From positions 236,551 through 300,550 of the forward strand of contig JAJOHG010000039.1 of the NCBI GenBank assembly GCA_021029095.1: a stretch of DNA of 64,000 nt. Reading direction: 5' to 3'. Below the pieces are notes generated by a model, which was given only the letters and a program-made list of their open reading frames with translations, did no database searches and was not told where the DNA came from. The translations under genes and the position numbers were made by a program. The stretch is from Phellopilus nigrolimitatus. Its lineage: Eukaryota > Basidiomycota > Agaricomycetes > Hymenochaetales > Hymenochaetaceae. This document shows, piece after piece, positions 42,620 through 53,379 of the stretch (position 1 is its first letter; each line of letters opens with the position of its first letter).

Positions 42620-44500
42620 CCTTCATCTTTGTGGTAAAACCTGAATGCCTTGCACTTCACGTTAGACTTCAGATTTCTCCACCGTCGCATCATGCCCGAA
42701 ACTTTGGGCCAAACAAAAAAGTTAGTCGGGCACATTCTTTATCCCGATTTTTTTCATCCTGACGCTATGCGGGCCCATTAGTGGATTGTGGGTTTCTAGG
42801 TGCTGCTTACGAGCCATTTTATTGCAAAATGCGACCATCGTTACCAGTTTGCGACAGCCAGCGGACGACACATAGGCTCTTCGCTTCGTTTTTTTTCGGG
42901 TTTCTCCGCCTACAAAAATTTGTAGTCAAGTCAAGATCACGTCAATAGATGGAGCAGGTCGGATTGCGCTGTTTTGCCAGCACGAATGAGATGCGAGGAC
43001 TAGCAACTTTGACGCAGGTCTCGTCTCCTGCAGTGTTAAGCGGCCCAAGCGCTTCGACAAGAAGCGCGCCAATGTGTTAGTCAGTAAAGACGCACAGACC
43101 GTCGTGGGAACCTCGCCCACAACAACGCGTCCACAAACTCATCGACGCGTCTTCAAGGACAACTACACGCTGCCGTCTACAGATTCTGTATTGTCTGTCT
43201 TTCGTATTGCCATAAGATACATGTCGGATTGCAAATCCGTCGCCTAGCTCGTCAGCTGCGCGTTTAAAATCTCCTCTCGTTTTCCGCAAGCCAAAGGACT
43301 AGCGGAACTCGACAACCGAGAACTGATCGTGTAGATGTTCGCTGATTTTGAATTTTCGCGATCGCATCAGGACGCGGAATTTCGAAGAGGAACCAGATAC
43401 TTGTATTTCAAGCACGGCTAGGCTGTCTATATGCGAAAATCCGAAAGCAGTGACCGCGTTTCCGACCTACTTGGCACCCAACAAAAACGACCATATGATC
43501 TCAATGCTAGCGGACCTTCAGTCAAGCCAAAGTAATTGGACCAAGGGATTATCATGACGTATACGGATCGCACGAAGAGCGAGCTTATGAAGGATGCCTT
43601 CGCTGTGGTGACCGACGCGGAGACCAGGCACTGGACTGCCACTTTCTCTTCACTCTTTTGCATTTATTGACAGTGTGCCGTATCTCTTCCTCGGATATAA
43701 ACAAGAAAACGAAAATGCGATCAGTACGTGCCAAATCAAATAGGTCAAAATCTTGTTAAGAGTCATTAGCTGTATGCGCTACTCTGCACCCTCAGACGCC
43801 GAGGAAATGGACCCCAGCTTCACCCTAAACGTCTCTGACTCCGTGTGCGAAAACGGAACATCTGAAAGTTTCTATCTCGCAAGTTTCTTTACGCACCTCG
43901 ATTGCTACGCTCATACTCTGAAAGCCGGCCGCGGCCGTACCCGACGGCAGAGAACTGGTCTTGCAGACATTCTTCGCTAAGAAAGTATTTTTTATATATG
44001 TGCGCGAGCTAAGTATACGTGGACTATTGCCAGCCGCTCATGGAACCGCCTTCGAAATGGTGCGCAACAGATTGATTTTTATGTACAAAATTAGGTTGAG
44101 CTCGGCGTGTCCGAGTGTCATGCTGATATCCGCAAATAGTTGTCTTCAGTCTTCATTAAATATTACAAGCAAGTATGGATGGTATCTTGTTCGTATAGTT
44201 AATGAGGCATTGCCTCGAGGGTGATGAAAAAAAGAGGGGGGCAAATAAGGACACAACCGAATTGCATCCGAAAAGTGCGTTCATTCCATACGAATGAAAT
44301 GAAAAAGATATACTCATGATTGATGAAGTGCGCAAACGTAGTATGTGCGTATAATGATGAACTGTCTTCGCGCGCAAGCGGATCAAAGCTTAACAGTCCA
44401 ATGCTGTATAAAATACAATACATACGAGTGATTAAATACAGGCTTCATAGATCTGTGTTTGAATCCTGATAATTGGAGGCTAGGTCGATGCACGATGTAG
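42620..44500. other. Duplicated region with a decayed forward exon
   Basis: Within the duplicated block, about 43575-43650 corresponds to the clearer forward reading at 62208-62310 (ELMKATFIVATDAEKNEDD), here changed to ELMKDAFAVVTDAETR. No complete gene is supported. Past 44160 the sequence is unique and empty. Confidence 0.35.
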
Positions 44501-44511
44501 TAACTGAATGT

Positions 44512-45420
44512 TCATTGCGTAGTGCTTTTCGGCGGACAACAAGTGCACGATGGATCTTCGAGGGCCGCTTGCATCCACTCAACGTAGGTAACCGCAGGGG
44601 CAGGACCATTATCTCCTTGAGTAATCTTCTTCATGTTTTCGGGAAGCATGGCCTCCTCGAACGAGAGACTGAGCAGTGCTTCCGATTGCTGGTGCTGGAA
44701 TTGTACATGTAGATCACCGACTTTCATGGTGGAAGGGGAAAAGCGTTCCCTGATCCTTTGACAGCGCACACGAAGTCTGTCGTCTTCGATAAGCTCAAGG
44801 ACTGCCTTCCCTGTTCTTTTTTTTTTTTTGTGATGAACAACTCTTTCGCCTCCATAATGTCACTCCAAGAACCTTTTCTCCACATAACCAAAATGTCCCC
44901 CTCTTTGGGTATCTTGTAACCCTTATATCCCACTCCCTGCCAGACAACGGCATAGAAGAGAGACTCCAGATCGTGATGAAGCGCACGTGTAAAGGCTTTG
45001 CTGCTAAAGTCGAGTACCTCTCGAGCCACGAACGGCACTGTCCCTATGTGATGTTTACTTGGCCGAACATGCGGAGAGCGGGACGCAAATTTAAAATTGA
45101 GAAAGGTATTAACAGCCCTGGTCTCTCTTTTGCAGGAGCCAGGCCTAATCATGCCAACGCCGGCTTCGACCGTCAGAGCTGCCGTTGTCAGGAACAGCTT
45201 GTATATACCTATAATATGACCAGCCACGGAGTCTGGAGAAATGATGAGTATTACTCACATTCACTAAAGCGAAAGAGCATTCCCAAAGAAGCATCGAGCT
45301 GCGGATGAACCGGGATGACAGGAACTCCGAGCCCTTTGATATCCCCTGTCTCGTGAACGCTTCGATTGATTTTTCCCCGTGCCTAGCCTCTAAATCTGGG
45401 TTCGAAAAATTTACCTCCAA
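44512..45420 (-). pseudogene. FunK1-derived pseudokinase, module 3 copy
   Basis: Reverse-strand frame with the FunK1 C-lobe: GTVPFVAREVLDFSSKAFTR, LHHDLESLFYAVVW, GYKGYKIPKEGDILVMWRKG. A single frame change near 44740 separates it from the conserved tail (VTYVEWMQAALEDPSCTCC-PPKSTTQ). Where a kinase has HGDIS...DFDLA it reads LTVEAGVGMI...LNFKFAS, so the catalytic loop and the metal site are gone. The 5' exon pieces (KINRSVHETGDIKG) lie at 45240-45420. The downstream neighbour of a broken zinc-finger copy. Confidence 0.65.
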
Positions 45421-45699
45421 TCATCGCAAATGCATGCATATTGAGGAACTTAATTCTTCCTCGCACTGCAGTTCATGAACAACCTCCAGTTTGATGTTTG
45501 ATATGCACGAGGCATCATGCGTTTTTGTTACAAGCCTCAAAGAAATCACATTTGATACCGTTTCTACGCTGCGTAATATGAAAAATAAGGACGAAGGAAT
45601 CTATCAATACAAGTTCTACCTGTACATATACGAACACTGACCGTTATTAAACGGAGGCACGATTGGAATACCGTGAAGGAGAAAAACATTTCATACAAA

Positions 45700-46902
45700 A
45701 CACTTCTCGCGTGTTCCTCTCCTATATCTGCTTGTGGCGCCTTCTGGTGTAGCTTCCGTTTAGACCCGCTATCGAATCTCCCTCTGCACTGTGTACAAAT
45801 CACGCACGACTCCCGCTTGTGTCGAGGCATGTTTCTCACCGTCTCCCGGCCGCAATCATTGCAACGAGTTGTGTTAAGTCCATAGTCGTCCAATATGTGC
45901 CTGACAAAGCTCTCCCAAAGATCGATCTTTATAACGCTTGACCCGCGTCTGCGCTTGTCGCCGATTTCCTCGTACACGCAGTGCGGACACAAATATTCCA
46001 CCGACTTCAGTCTCTTCGAAGTCTTGCTTATGCGTCTTGATGTGCCGGCGAATGACGTCCTTGTCGCGAGTGAGCTCCACCTGACAACCCTTGTACAAGC
46101 ACACCATCTTTGCCGGATCCGTGCAGTTCGTGCGGGGGGCTTCCTCTTCTGCCTTCCGTTTTTGCCCCGGGTGGAAGTGTTTACTGGATGTCGATAGCAG
46201 GGGGCTGTGGAGAGACCGTGTTGAGAGGCTTGGAGAGCTGAAAGACGATCTGAACGATCGTTGTCAATACACGAGGAACTTCTATTGAGGGGGACATCCA
46301 CTCACGGAGGGGTCGAGTAGCCGTCAGTTTGCTTGCTGACCTGCGAGACAGTGCTCGCATGTTCAGAGGCAGAGGCAGAAGCATGCACCTTAGCATCACT
46401 ATAGGAGAGTAAGAACACTGATTGCGGTAACAGAGACATGAGAACTCACAGGATGCCAGGTAGTAACAGGCCATCCCAGGCGCTACTTAATAAGGCGGGG
46501 CGTGGAGGTGGAGCTTCGTGCTGGAACTCGTCACCGACGTCGAAGTCCAAGTCGAAGCCCAACTCGCTTCCGCGCGAACGGTCCACCGCCATGTTGAAAA
46601 TGTCGACCTTGCTGAGCGAGGGCATTTCTGACGGTCCAGCACCGGGCGAGGTGGAAATTTTCAATGCATTAGAAGCATTGCATAAAGAAAGGTCATCCGG
46701 CGAGACATCCGGCGAAGACGGCTCAGCGACGGTCGAAGCAAACGCAACTTGTCCTTCCTTGCTGCTACAAGATTAAGGGCGGCGTCAGGTACAGAAATTG
46801 ACGTAAAACCAGACGTATGAAACAGTACTTCTGCGTCTCCGTCCTCTGCTTGGGCTTCTTGGGCGTCTTTCCCTTCCACTTCGATGTCGCGAATGGACCC
46901 AT
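45700..46902 (-). pseudogene. Zinc-finger protein, module 3 (broken copy)
   Basis: Recognisable pieces are an exon-2-type end (GPFATSKWKGKTPKKPKQRT), an exon-3-type exon (46780-46447, GAGPSEMPSLSKVDIFNMA), exon 4 (ASEHASTVSQVSKQTDGYS) and the finger exon (CLYKGCQVELTRDKD, CPHCVYEE, CNDCGRET, CTQCRGRF). Two bases are missing near 46012 relative to the intact copy (GAAGAGACTGAAG against GAAGAGAGCCTGAAG), which breaks the frame between the first and second fingers. The usual stop is also lost, so the frame runs on. Confidence 0.75.
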
Positions 46903-48275
46903 GGATACCGACGTGTACTTTCCGCTTGCGTTCGGGAGTAGAATGCTTTGTACGGATACAGCGGGCGATAGGCAGCTAAATGAGCAAGCGTCAGTCTAAG
47001 CCAGACGTGATTCCTGAATACGACTGGTAACTTCAACAAAGTGGGAGCGAGCGAGACGATCCTGAGGATTATTATTTGAGATCCTTTTATACAAAAGTAG
47101 CGATACGAGAAGACAAAGGGACAAAAGGAAGTTGAAAGGCTCCAGCGCGCATTCGTCGTCATTTTATGGCTAGCACGGGATCGTGACAGCATCCGGCCAA
47201 TCGGCCGTTCATTGTTTATTTTCAAAGAATCCCATCCTAGCATATCAGGACCAGATCACCGCCATAGATGCAGAAGATATCCAGAATATCCCAGTCAGGA
47301 CCGATTTTTGCGATCCGATAAGCGGGTGATAGTTTGGGAGCCACCGACTGTGAGCCCTCTCATGACATTCCTTTGTCCGAAATATGCCTTGGAAAGGACC
47401 ACCGCCTACACAATCAGAAAGGTTGCGCAAGAGTTTGCGAGGGTAAATCCGAACTCCTTGTGTTCTAGGAGTAACCACCTCAGCTGGGACTCGGATAAAT
47501 CGGAGGACCCGGAATCTGAACATATTCTAGATGAACAGGGATTTAGTCTATGACCATGTGTTGCCTTTGTGCACAGTCCTTGGTCTGCCGTTGGAATTGA
47601 CTACCATTCCTAGAAAGCCGACGGTCTAAACCTGCCCATTCCGGAAAATTCCTCTCGGCGTCACTAGATAGTTCACTGTCTCATCATTATTAATAATGCT
47701 CGTTCGAAAGTGTATGTCGAGAGGCGTACGTTGAACCGACCGCAGTGAAGGGCTCGGACTTTACATACAAGCGCAGTATTCAGATCGAAGCGCGACTTGC
47801 CAAGCGCAACCGCACGACATCCGCCAGTGTTGACCCGTACAATAACGATTTCAGACGTGGGCCTAAAAGGTCGCCTGTCAGTGCTGAATGATAATCGAAA
47901 CCACAGGACAATTTGACGCGTCACAAAGGACAACGTACCTCTGTCACTTTTGATGCATTGATTTTGGGACCAGGACCATATCTGTCCGCTTTGATCCTAC
48001 AGTTCGTGCACATATGACGAGCAACGTGTTTCTGCGCGGGACTTCAATCCATCCGGTTTGCTGGTCAAGATGTCAAAGAATTTCGGCCGTGCAAAACAAG
48101 CAACAGCAGTATTTTCAGATCAAAAATAAGTCTGCCTTTGTATCAGACCTTATAGCTGACGAAGAACTATTTCCAAGGTATAGAGAATCGTTTGATCTGC
48201 CAGCGTCTATATCAGTCGCGCAAGCCCCGACAGACATTAGTCAGGGAAAAGCACGGCTATCGAAGAAAATCCTAT

Positions 48276-48641
48276 TCATAGCACCAGAAGCATCAGATAA
48301 AAGGCGAGCGAGGACAACCTCCTGAGCTCAGTTTCAGTTATTGACTTGTAGCTTCGACAGCGGGGATACAGATCGATAAGCTGGTAGAATTCTCGCTTTG
48401 CCTTTGTCTTCGTGACCAAGTCCATCTCAGCACTGGAGTTGTCGATGTACAGCAAAACTGCACCAAGTTCATTTAACCGCCCTAGCCAGCGTTTACTGCA
48501 GAAGCCAAGATTCCAGACAAGGACAAAGACCAGGACATCATCTACACGAGTTTCAGTTTCTCCAATTGAGATTTGAGCCTCAAATATGCGCAAGCATGCA
48601 ATTCTTAACGTCAACAGGAGATCTAATGCGAGCAAGCACAT
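48276..48641 (-). other. Conserved ORF, uninterrupted version of 42122-42610
   Basis: Frame reading VLVFVLVWNLGFCSKRWLGR...MDLVTKTKAKREFYQLIDLY. It gives the form of this unidentified exon before the palindrome insertion. The downstream part ends early after LMLLVL. A possible first exon (MSDER followed by GTATGT) lies upstream at about 48650-48635. Confidence 0.4.
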
Positions 48642-48699
48642 ACCTTTCGTCGCTCATCTTTGCTCAAAATTTCTTCATAGGCCATCTCCGCGCATGGCC

Positions 48700-49998
48700 A
48701 TCTTACTTCTCCTGTTTGCTCATCCTCGGGCTGCTGCTCGTGATTTGAAAGCTAGATGCAACCAAAGCAGCAGTTTGCAGCAAGGAATGTGTATTCTCCT
48801 TTTTATACGTTTTCTCCATGGTGCAGTCGAAAATCAAGTCGAGGAAGCAGAAGAGATCGCGTTGCGCGGTCGACATCAGCGAGACGAGGACAAGTAACTC
48901 GCCAGCAGCGACGAGTCGACGACTTCCGTGCCGAATCAATCGCTCACGTGATACCCGGTTTGTTGCCCGAAGAAAATCTTTTCTAAGTATAAATTCTGGT
49001 TATTTGCTGGTTCCAATGTGCCTAACACTCCATGCTAGCGAAATTAAATTTACCGCAAGAATACTCGGTGTCTTACAGAGACATTTCCGAACTGCCCACT
49101 GTTGTCGCTCAACTTGTCGTTCTCACGGTCTATAACAACCCCCAACTTCGCTGTATTTCCGGATTCCCTTTTCCATCAAAACAAGTTACATTTTCTATGT
49201 CGTATGCCTGTGTCCTCACCTGCCTGTGGCTGGCACCATGTTTTTTTTCATGGATGTGTCTCCTTGTGTCCTTTCTGGCCTATGATTAGCGTCCGATTTG
49301 CTGTCGATGACGCGCAAGGTGGAAGCTCTGGTCTCAGGTGCACGCTCCTATCCTCAATGCAAGGGTCACTCTGGAGGTTTTAGCCAATTGTATTCCGAGG
49401 GACGGTATCAGCAGTGACACAGCGGCGCCGCATACTTTTAGCGTTGGGTTCTCGAACACCCTAGTCCAGATGATAATTCAACCAGGTGCGTTGAATACCA
49501 TGGACTTGAACTAGCTCGCTCAACAATGAACCCCATTGACTTGCACTCAGAGGCTGCACAGCCGTTTTATCCGGCCCTTTGGAGATAACTCGCGGACTTA
49601 TGGTCAGATCTTCGAGTCTCAACCGCAGCTACGTACAATCGCAATTTTGAGCCGAGTCCTCAGAGTGGTAAGTGCTCGTACAACAGTGCATATGTGCAAT
49701 TTTCCTATCACTTTTCTCGAAGCATATGCATTTGTCATTAGACACGAGTACATACATTTAAAATCCTTTTCGGTTTGAGAACAGCGGTGAAGCCACACCC
49801 TTTGTACTTCTATGTGATGTACGTTCGATAATAATCGTGATCAAACAAGATAAAGTTGTACTATATAATGTTGTCCGAGCTGCAATACACGGATGAAGTA
49901 ATAAAGGTAACCGTCCGTCAATCTGTGTCGAAAAGCTGGCAAGTGTAGCCTGACAAGCAAGAAACACTCACAAATAACGGCACCCTTCAGAAAGCTGT
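48700..49998. other. No gene recognised
   Basis: Several short frames, none with a motif or with a second copy in the window. Confidence 0.45.
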
Positions 49999-51070
49999 TC
50001 ATTGCGTACTGTGTTTGTGCGGACAACAAGCACAAGATGGATTTTCGAAGGCCGCCTTCATCCACTCAGCATAGGTAACCACAGGAGCAGAAGTATTATT
50101 CCCTTTAGTAGTCCCTTCTATTTCCGTCGCAAGGGCCTCCTGCAATGACTGGTCGGAACGACGTAATCTCGTTTGTTGGACCTGCAGACTAAGGCCGTCC
50201 CCAGCGGCAATGAAGAATTGATCCCCGATTGCTCGACAGCGAGCACGAAATAGCGGATTCTCGATATGATCAAGAATACTCTTCATCGTCTTCTGGTCAC
50301 TGATGAAATCCCTTTTTGTAACCAGAATGTCACTCCAGTAACCTTTCCTCCACTCAGCCAAGATGTCCCCCTTCTTGGGTATTATGTGGCCCTAATATCC
50401 TAAGCCATTCCAGACAACGGCATAAAAAACAGACTCCAGATCGTGATGAAGCCCACGGGTGAGTTCATTCTTGCTTAGGTTCAGCACGTCTCGAGCCATG
50501 AACGGCGCTGTCCCTACGCGATGGTTGCTTGACTGCTTGGAAGGAGAAACTTTCTCCAAGCCTAAGTCGAGCAAGATGTCCACGGGTGTTTCACCGTCAC
50601 CGTTGTCGTATATCACGAAGCCAGACGTATTGACGCTGCCGTCGAGGGGCAGCACTGCCGTAGATATAAACAACCTCTGCATACTTGCTATGATATTTCC
50701 AGTGAAGTTCTCATTAGGAAAAGAAGTACAGTACTTACCTCCAATAAACGGAATCAGAAATGGCATGTCCGAGTCCCAAGGGCTGACACGTTTGATTTGG
50801 CACACCGAAAGGTCATTTATAGCGGGAGTTGGAGACTCCCCTGTTGGATTTCAAACCCCTCGAAGAGTTTGGCTGGCTTCGAGCATCTTCGATTCGATAC
50901 GGTCAAGAATTATTTCGAAATCTCCCATCTTCGCGAGCAATCTTGAAAAAGTTCAGCTTTGTCGAATCCTCGAGCGATATAGAGTTCAAGGTTTGTCACA
51001 GGTTTGTCGTAATCGTCGTTTATATACCAAATATCTTTAGGAAAGTGTCGAACAGGCTGTTGCAGCATGC
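49999..51070 (-). pseudogene. FunK1-derived pseudokinase (50-kb copy) with a nonsense codon
   Basis: Exon pieces on the minus strand: INDDYDKPVTNLELYIARG (about 51000), then LLAKMGDFEIILDRIESKML with EASQTLRG (about 50940-50860), then MPFLIPFIGG, a GTAAGT intron, and the C-lobe (GTAPFMARDVLNLSKNELTR, LHHDLESVFYAVVW). An in-frame TAG at 50392-50394 follows NGLGY, with the rest of the frame open to VTYAEWMKAAFENPSCACC. A TGA also replaces a codon after TLRGV, and a one-base shift lies in a T5 run near 50948. The catalytic positions read LPLDGSVNTSGF and LDLGLE, not HGD and DFD. Confidence 0.65.
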
Positions 51071-51486
51071 ATGGCCAATTGAATCAACGCAGTAAACGTA
51101 CGAGTGTCTGGTTGCCCTTGCAAGCAAACCTGCCTAATTAGGGCCGGCGTTTACGCGATGAGTTTGTCCTCCTGAAATTCTTGCTTAGCCACAACGTGTG
51201 TTTGTAAAATGCATAGATTTCCACACGCGAGACACGAGCACATAAATTAGAATCTGTTTTCGGTCCAAAGAAGACGGCGAAGACGCACCCCTTATATTTC
51301 CATGTGCGTTCGGTAATCCTTATGTATCAAGCAGAACACAGCTATTATAATCCAATGTCGACTAAGTTACAATACACAACACAGTTGTGAATGAGAAAGA
51401 CTGCCATTTGTATATCTATGTTGATACGCTAATTAGTGTGGCCGAGATAACTCATTACATAGTGGCGGCACCCTTGAGCAAGCTGG

Positions 51487-52540
51487 TCATTGCGTGTCGC
51501 CCGATTGCGAACAACAAGCGCAAGACGGATCTTCACCGGCACCTCTCATCCACTCGGCATAAGTGACCAGGGGAGCAATCATAGCAGCCACCTGCGTCGT
51601 AGCTTTGGCTGCGAGTATCCTCTCCTCGATTGTCAGCTTGAGCCATTTTTTGCTTTCTAGCATCTCTTGAACATCGACCTTTACATCCGCCTCGTGAAAA
51701 CAAGCTCCAATTCCTTGACATTGAAAGCGAAGTTTTTTGTCCTCGATAAAATCAAGGATCTCCTTCCTTGTGTTTTTTTCTCTGATGAACAACCGTTTCG
51801 CACCCTGAATTGTCTTCCAAGAATCCTTCCTCCAATCGGCCAGAATGTCTCCCTTCTTGGGTATTTTGTAACCCATATATCCAACGCCCTGCCAGACAAC
51901 GGTATAGAGGACAGACTCAAGATCGTGATGAAGCCCACGGGTGAATTCTTTGCTGCTGAGGTCGAGCACTTCTCGAGCCATGAAAGGCGCTGTTCCTGTG
52001 CGATGATTGCTTGACTGCTTGGATGGAGAGACCATCTCCAAATCTAAATCGAGAAAGGTGTCCACGGGCGTTTCTTTGTTCTCGCAATTGACGAAGCCAG
52101 ACGTGGCGACGCTTCCGTCGAGGGGAAGCACTACTGTAGATCTAAACAGATTATCCATAGTTGCTATGATGTATTCAGCGACGCTCTCCTTGAGACAAGA
52201 TGCACTCACCTCCAATATATGGAATCAGGAATGGCACACCCCAATATCTAATATGTTCGACTTGAAAGGCCGAAAGGTTCTTTATGGCAAGAGTCGGAGA
52301 GTCTCCTGCTGACTTGCAAGCCCCTCGAAGAGTTTGGCTGGCCTCGATCATCTTCGATTCGATACGGTCAAGAATTATGTCGAAGTATCCTATCTTCGCA
52401 AGCGATCTTGAAAAAGTTCTGCCCTGTCGAGTCCTCGACCAACCTAGAGTTCAAGATTTGTTACAGGTTCGTCGTAATCGTCGTTTATATACCAGAGATC
52501 TTGTGGAAAGTGTCGAACAGGTTGTTGCAGCACGCGTGAC
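51487..52540 (-). pseudogene. FunK1-derived pseudokinase (52-kb copy), best preserved
   Basis: Exons: ILDRIESKMIEASQTLRGAC...WGVPFLIPYIG (about 52410-52212), a short GTGAGT intron, then STVVLPLDGSVATSG...VDTFLDLDLEMVSPSKQSSN and the C-lobe (GTAPFMAREVLDLSSKEFTR, LHHDLESVLYTVVW, PKKGDILADWRKDSW) to the SCACC-containing end at 51487. From the ILDRI exon onward the frame is open, so a short protein is possible. The upstream piece (about 52440-52535) has a TAG after NLEL. HGD is replaced by PLD and DFD by DLD, so phosphotransfer is unlikely. Confidence 0.6.
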
Positions 52541-53379
52541 GAATCGAATCAACGCAGTGATCGTATGAGAGTCTTGCGGCAGTGATGTGGTAAGCAAACC
52601 TGATTGGGGAGCAAAGCTCCCGCTTACTCTCTATCACGTGACCATCCATTGAGTGGCTGCGTGCAAGTTGCTTGGCCACAACGCGTGTTTCTAAAATGCG
52701 CGACTGTGTGCTTTCCCTTATAACTACTACTGCCTTTTTATGTAAGTTTACATAACTGAATTCAACATAAGCACATAAGCAAGCGTGAACGGTATCCTGT
52801 TTTTCAAGTTGTGGTCGATGAGGCGCTGCCTTGGAGTGCAATCGCAAATGTAAAATCCAGCCTGACTTTAAATCGCTCGCTCGACAGTTAAATATGACAT
52901 GCACTCAGATACTACACATACGTGTTTTATCTTATATATCTTATATTCTGTGGACGATTTAACCACTTGCGAATTCGACGTCAGGCCTCTTTCGTTTAAG
53001 CTTTCATATAACTCGTCCGATCCTTCAATCATCAGAGTAAGAGACGCTCATCCAACAGTTTCTCCAGCTCTAAAATGGAACAAGAGACTTACTTGTTATT
53101 TCTCGAGGCATACACATCTATCGCACAGACCGAGCACATAAATTTACATTCTGTTTTCGGTTCAAGAAAGACGGCGAGGCCGCGCCCTTGTGCGTTCGGT
53201 GATCCTTATGTATCAAGCGGAACACAGCTATTATAATCCAATATTGACTACGTTACAATATATATAACACAGTCGTGAGTGAGAAAGCCTGCCATTCGTA
53301 TATCTATGTTGAAACGCTAATAGTGTGGCCGACCTACAAGGAGATAATTCATCAGTAGCGGCACTCTTGAGTAAGCTGT
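52541..53379. other. No gene recognised
   Basis: AT-rich spacer between two kinase-like genes. The stretch 53200-53370 resembles the 3' flank 51310-51480 of the neighbouring kinase copy. Confidence 0.5.

Larger units (their letters stand above)
38540..44160. repeat. Segmental duplication A (partner 57640-62840)
   Basis: From the TTGATACAGCCCTTGATCG stretch at about 38541 to the GCTGATATCCGCAA stretch at about 44130, this block matches 57640-62840 in the same orientation at high identity, best over 38.5-42.6 kb. It includes the zinc-finger gene, two conserved ORFs and a 49-bp palindrome. A third, more diverged version is at about 45400-48700. Confidence 0.85.
45400..48700. repeat. Diverged third copy of the duplicated block
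   Basis: Order and orientation of zinc-finger exons (45.7-46.9 kb), the TPRTQG ORF region (47.2-47.5 kb) and the MDLVT ORF (48.3-48.6 kb) follow duplication A and B, but identity is much lower and indels are frequent. It must predate the A/B duplication. Confidence 0.75.

Noticed and set aside
48014..48325. 103-codon forward ORF with protein-like feel
   Set aside because: Its counterpart in duplication A is full of stops, and the reverse-strand frame at 48276 is the one kept between copies.
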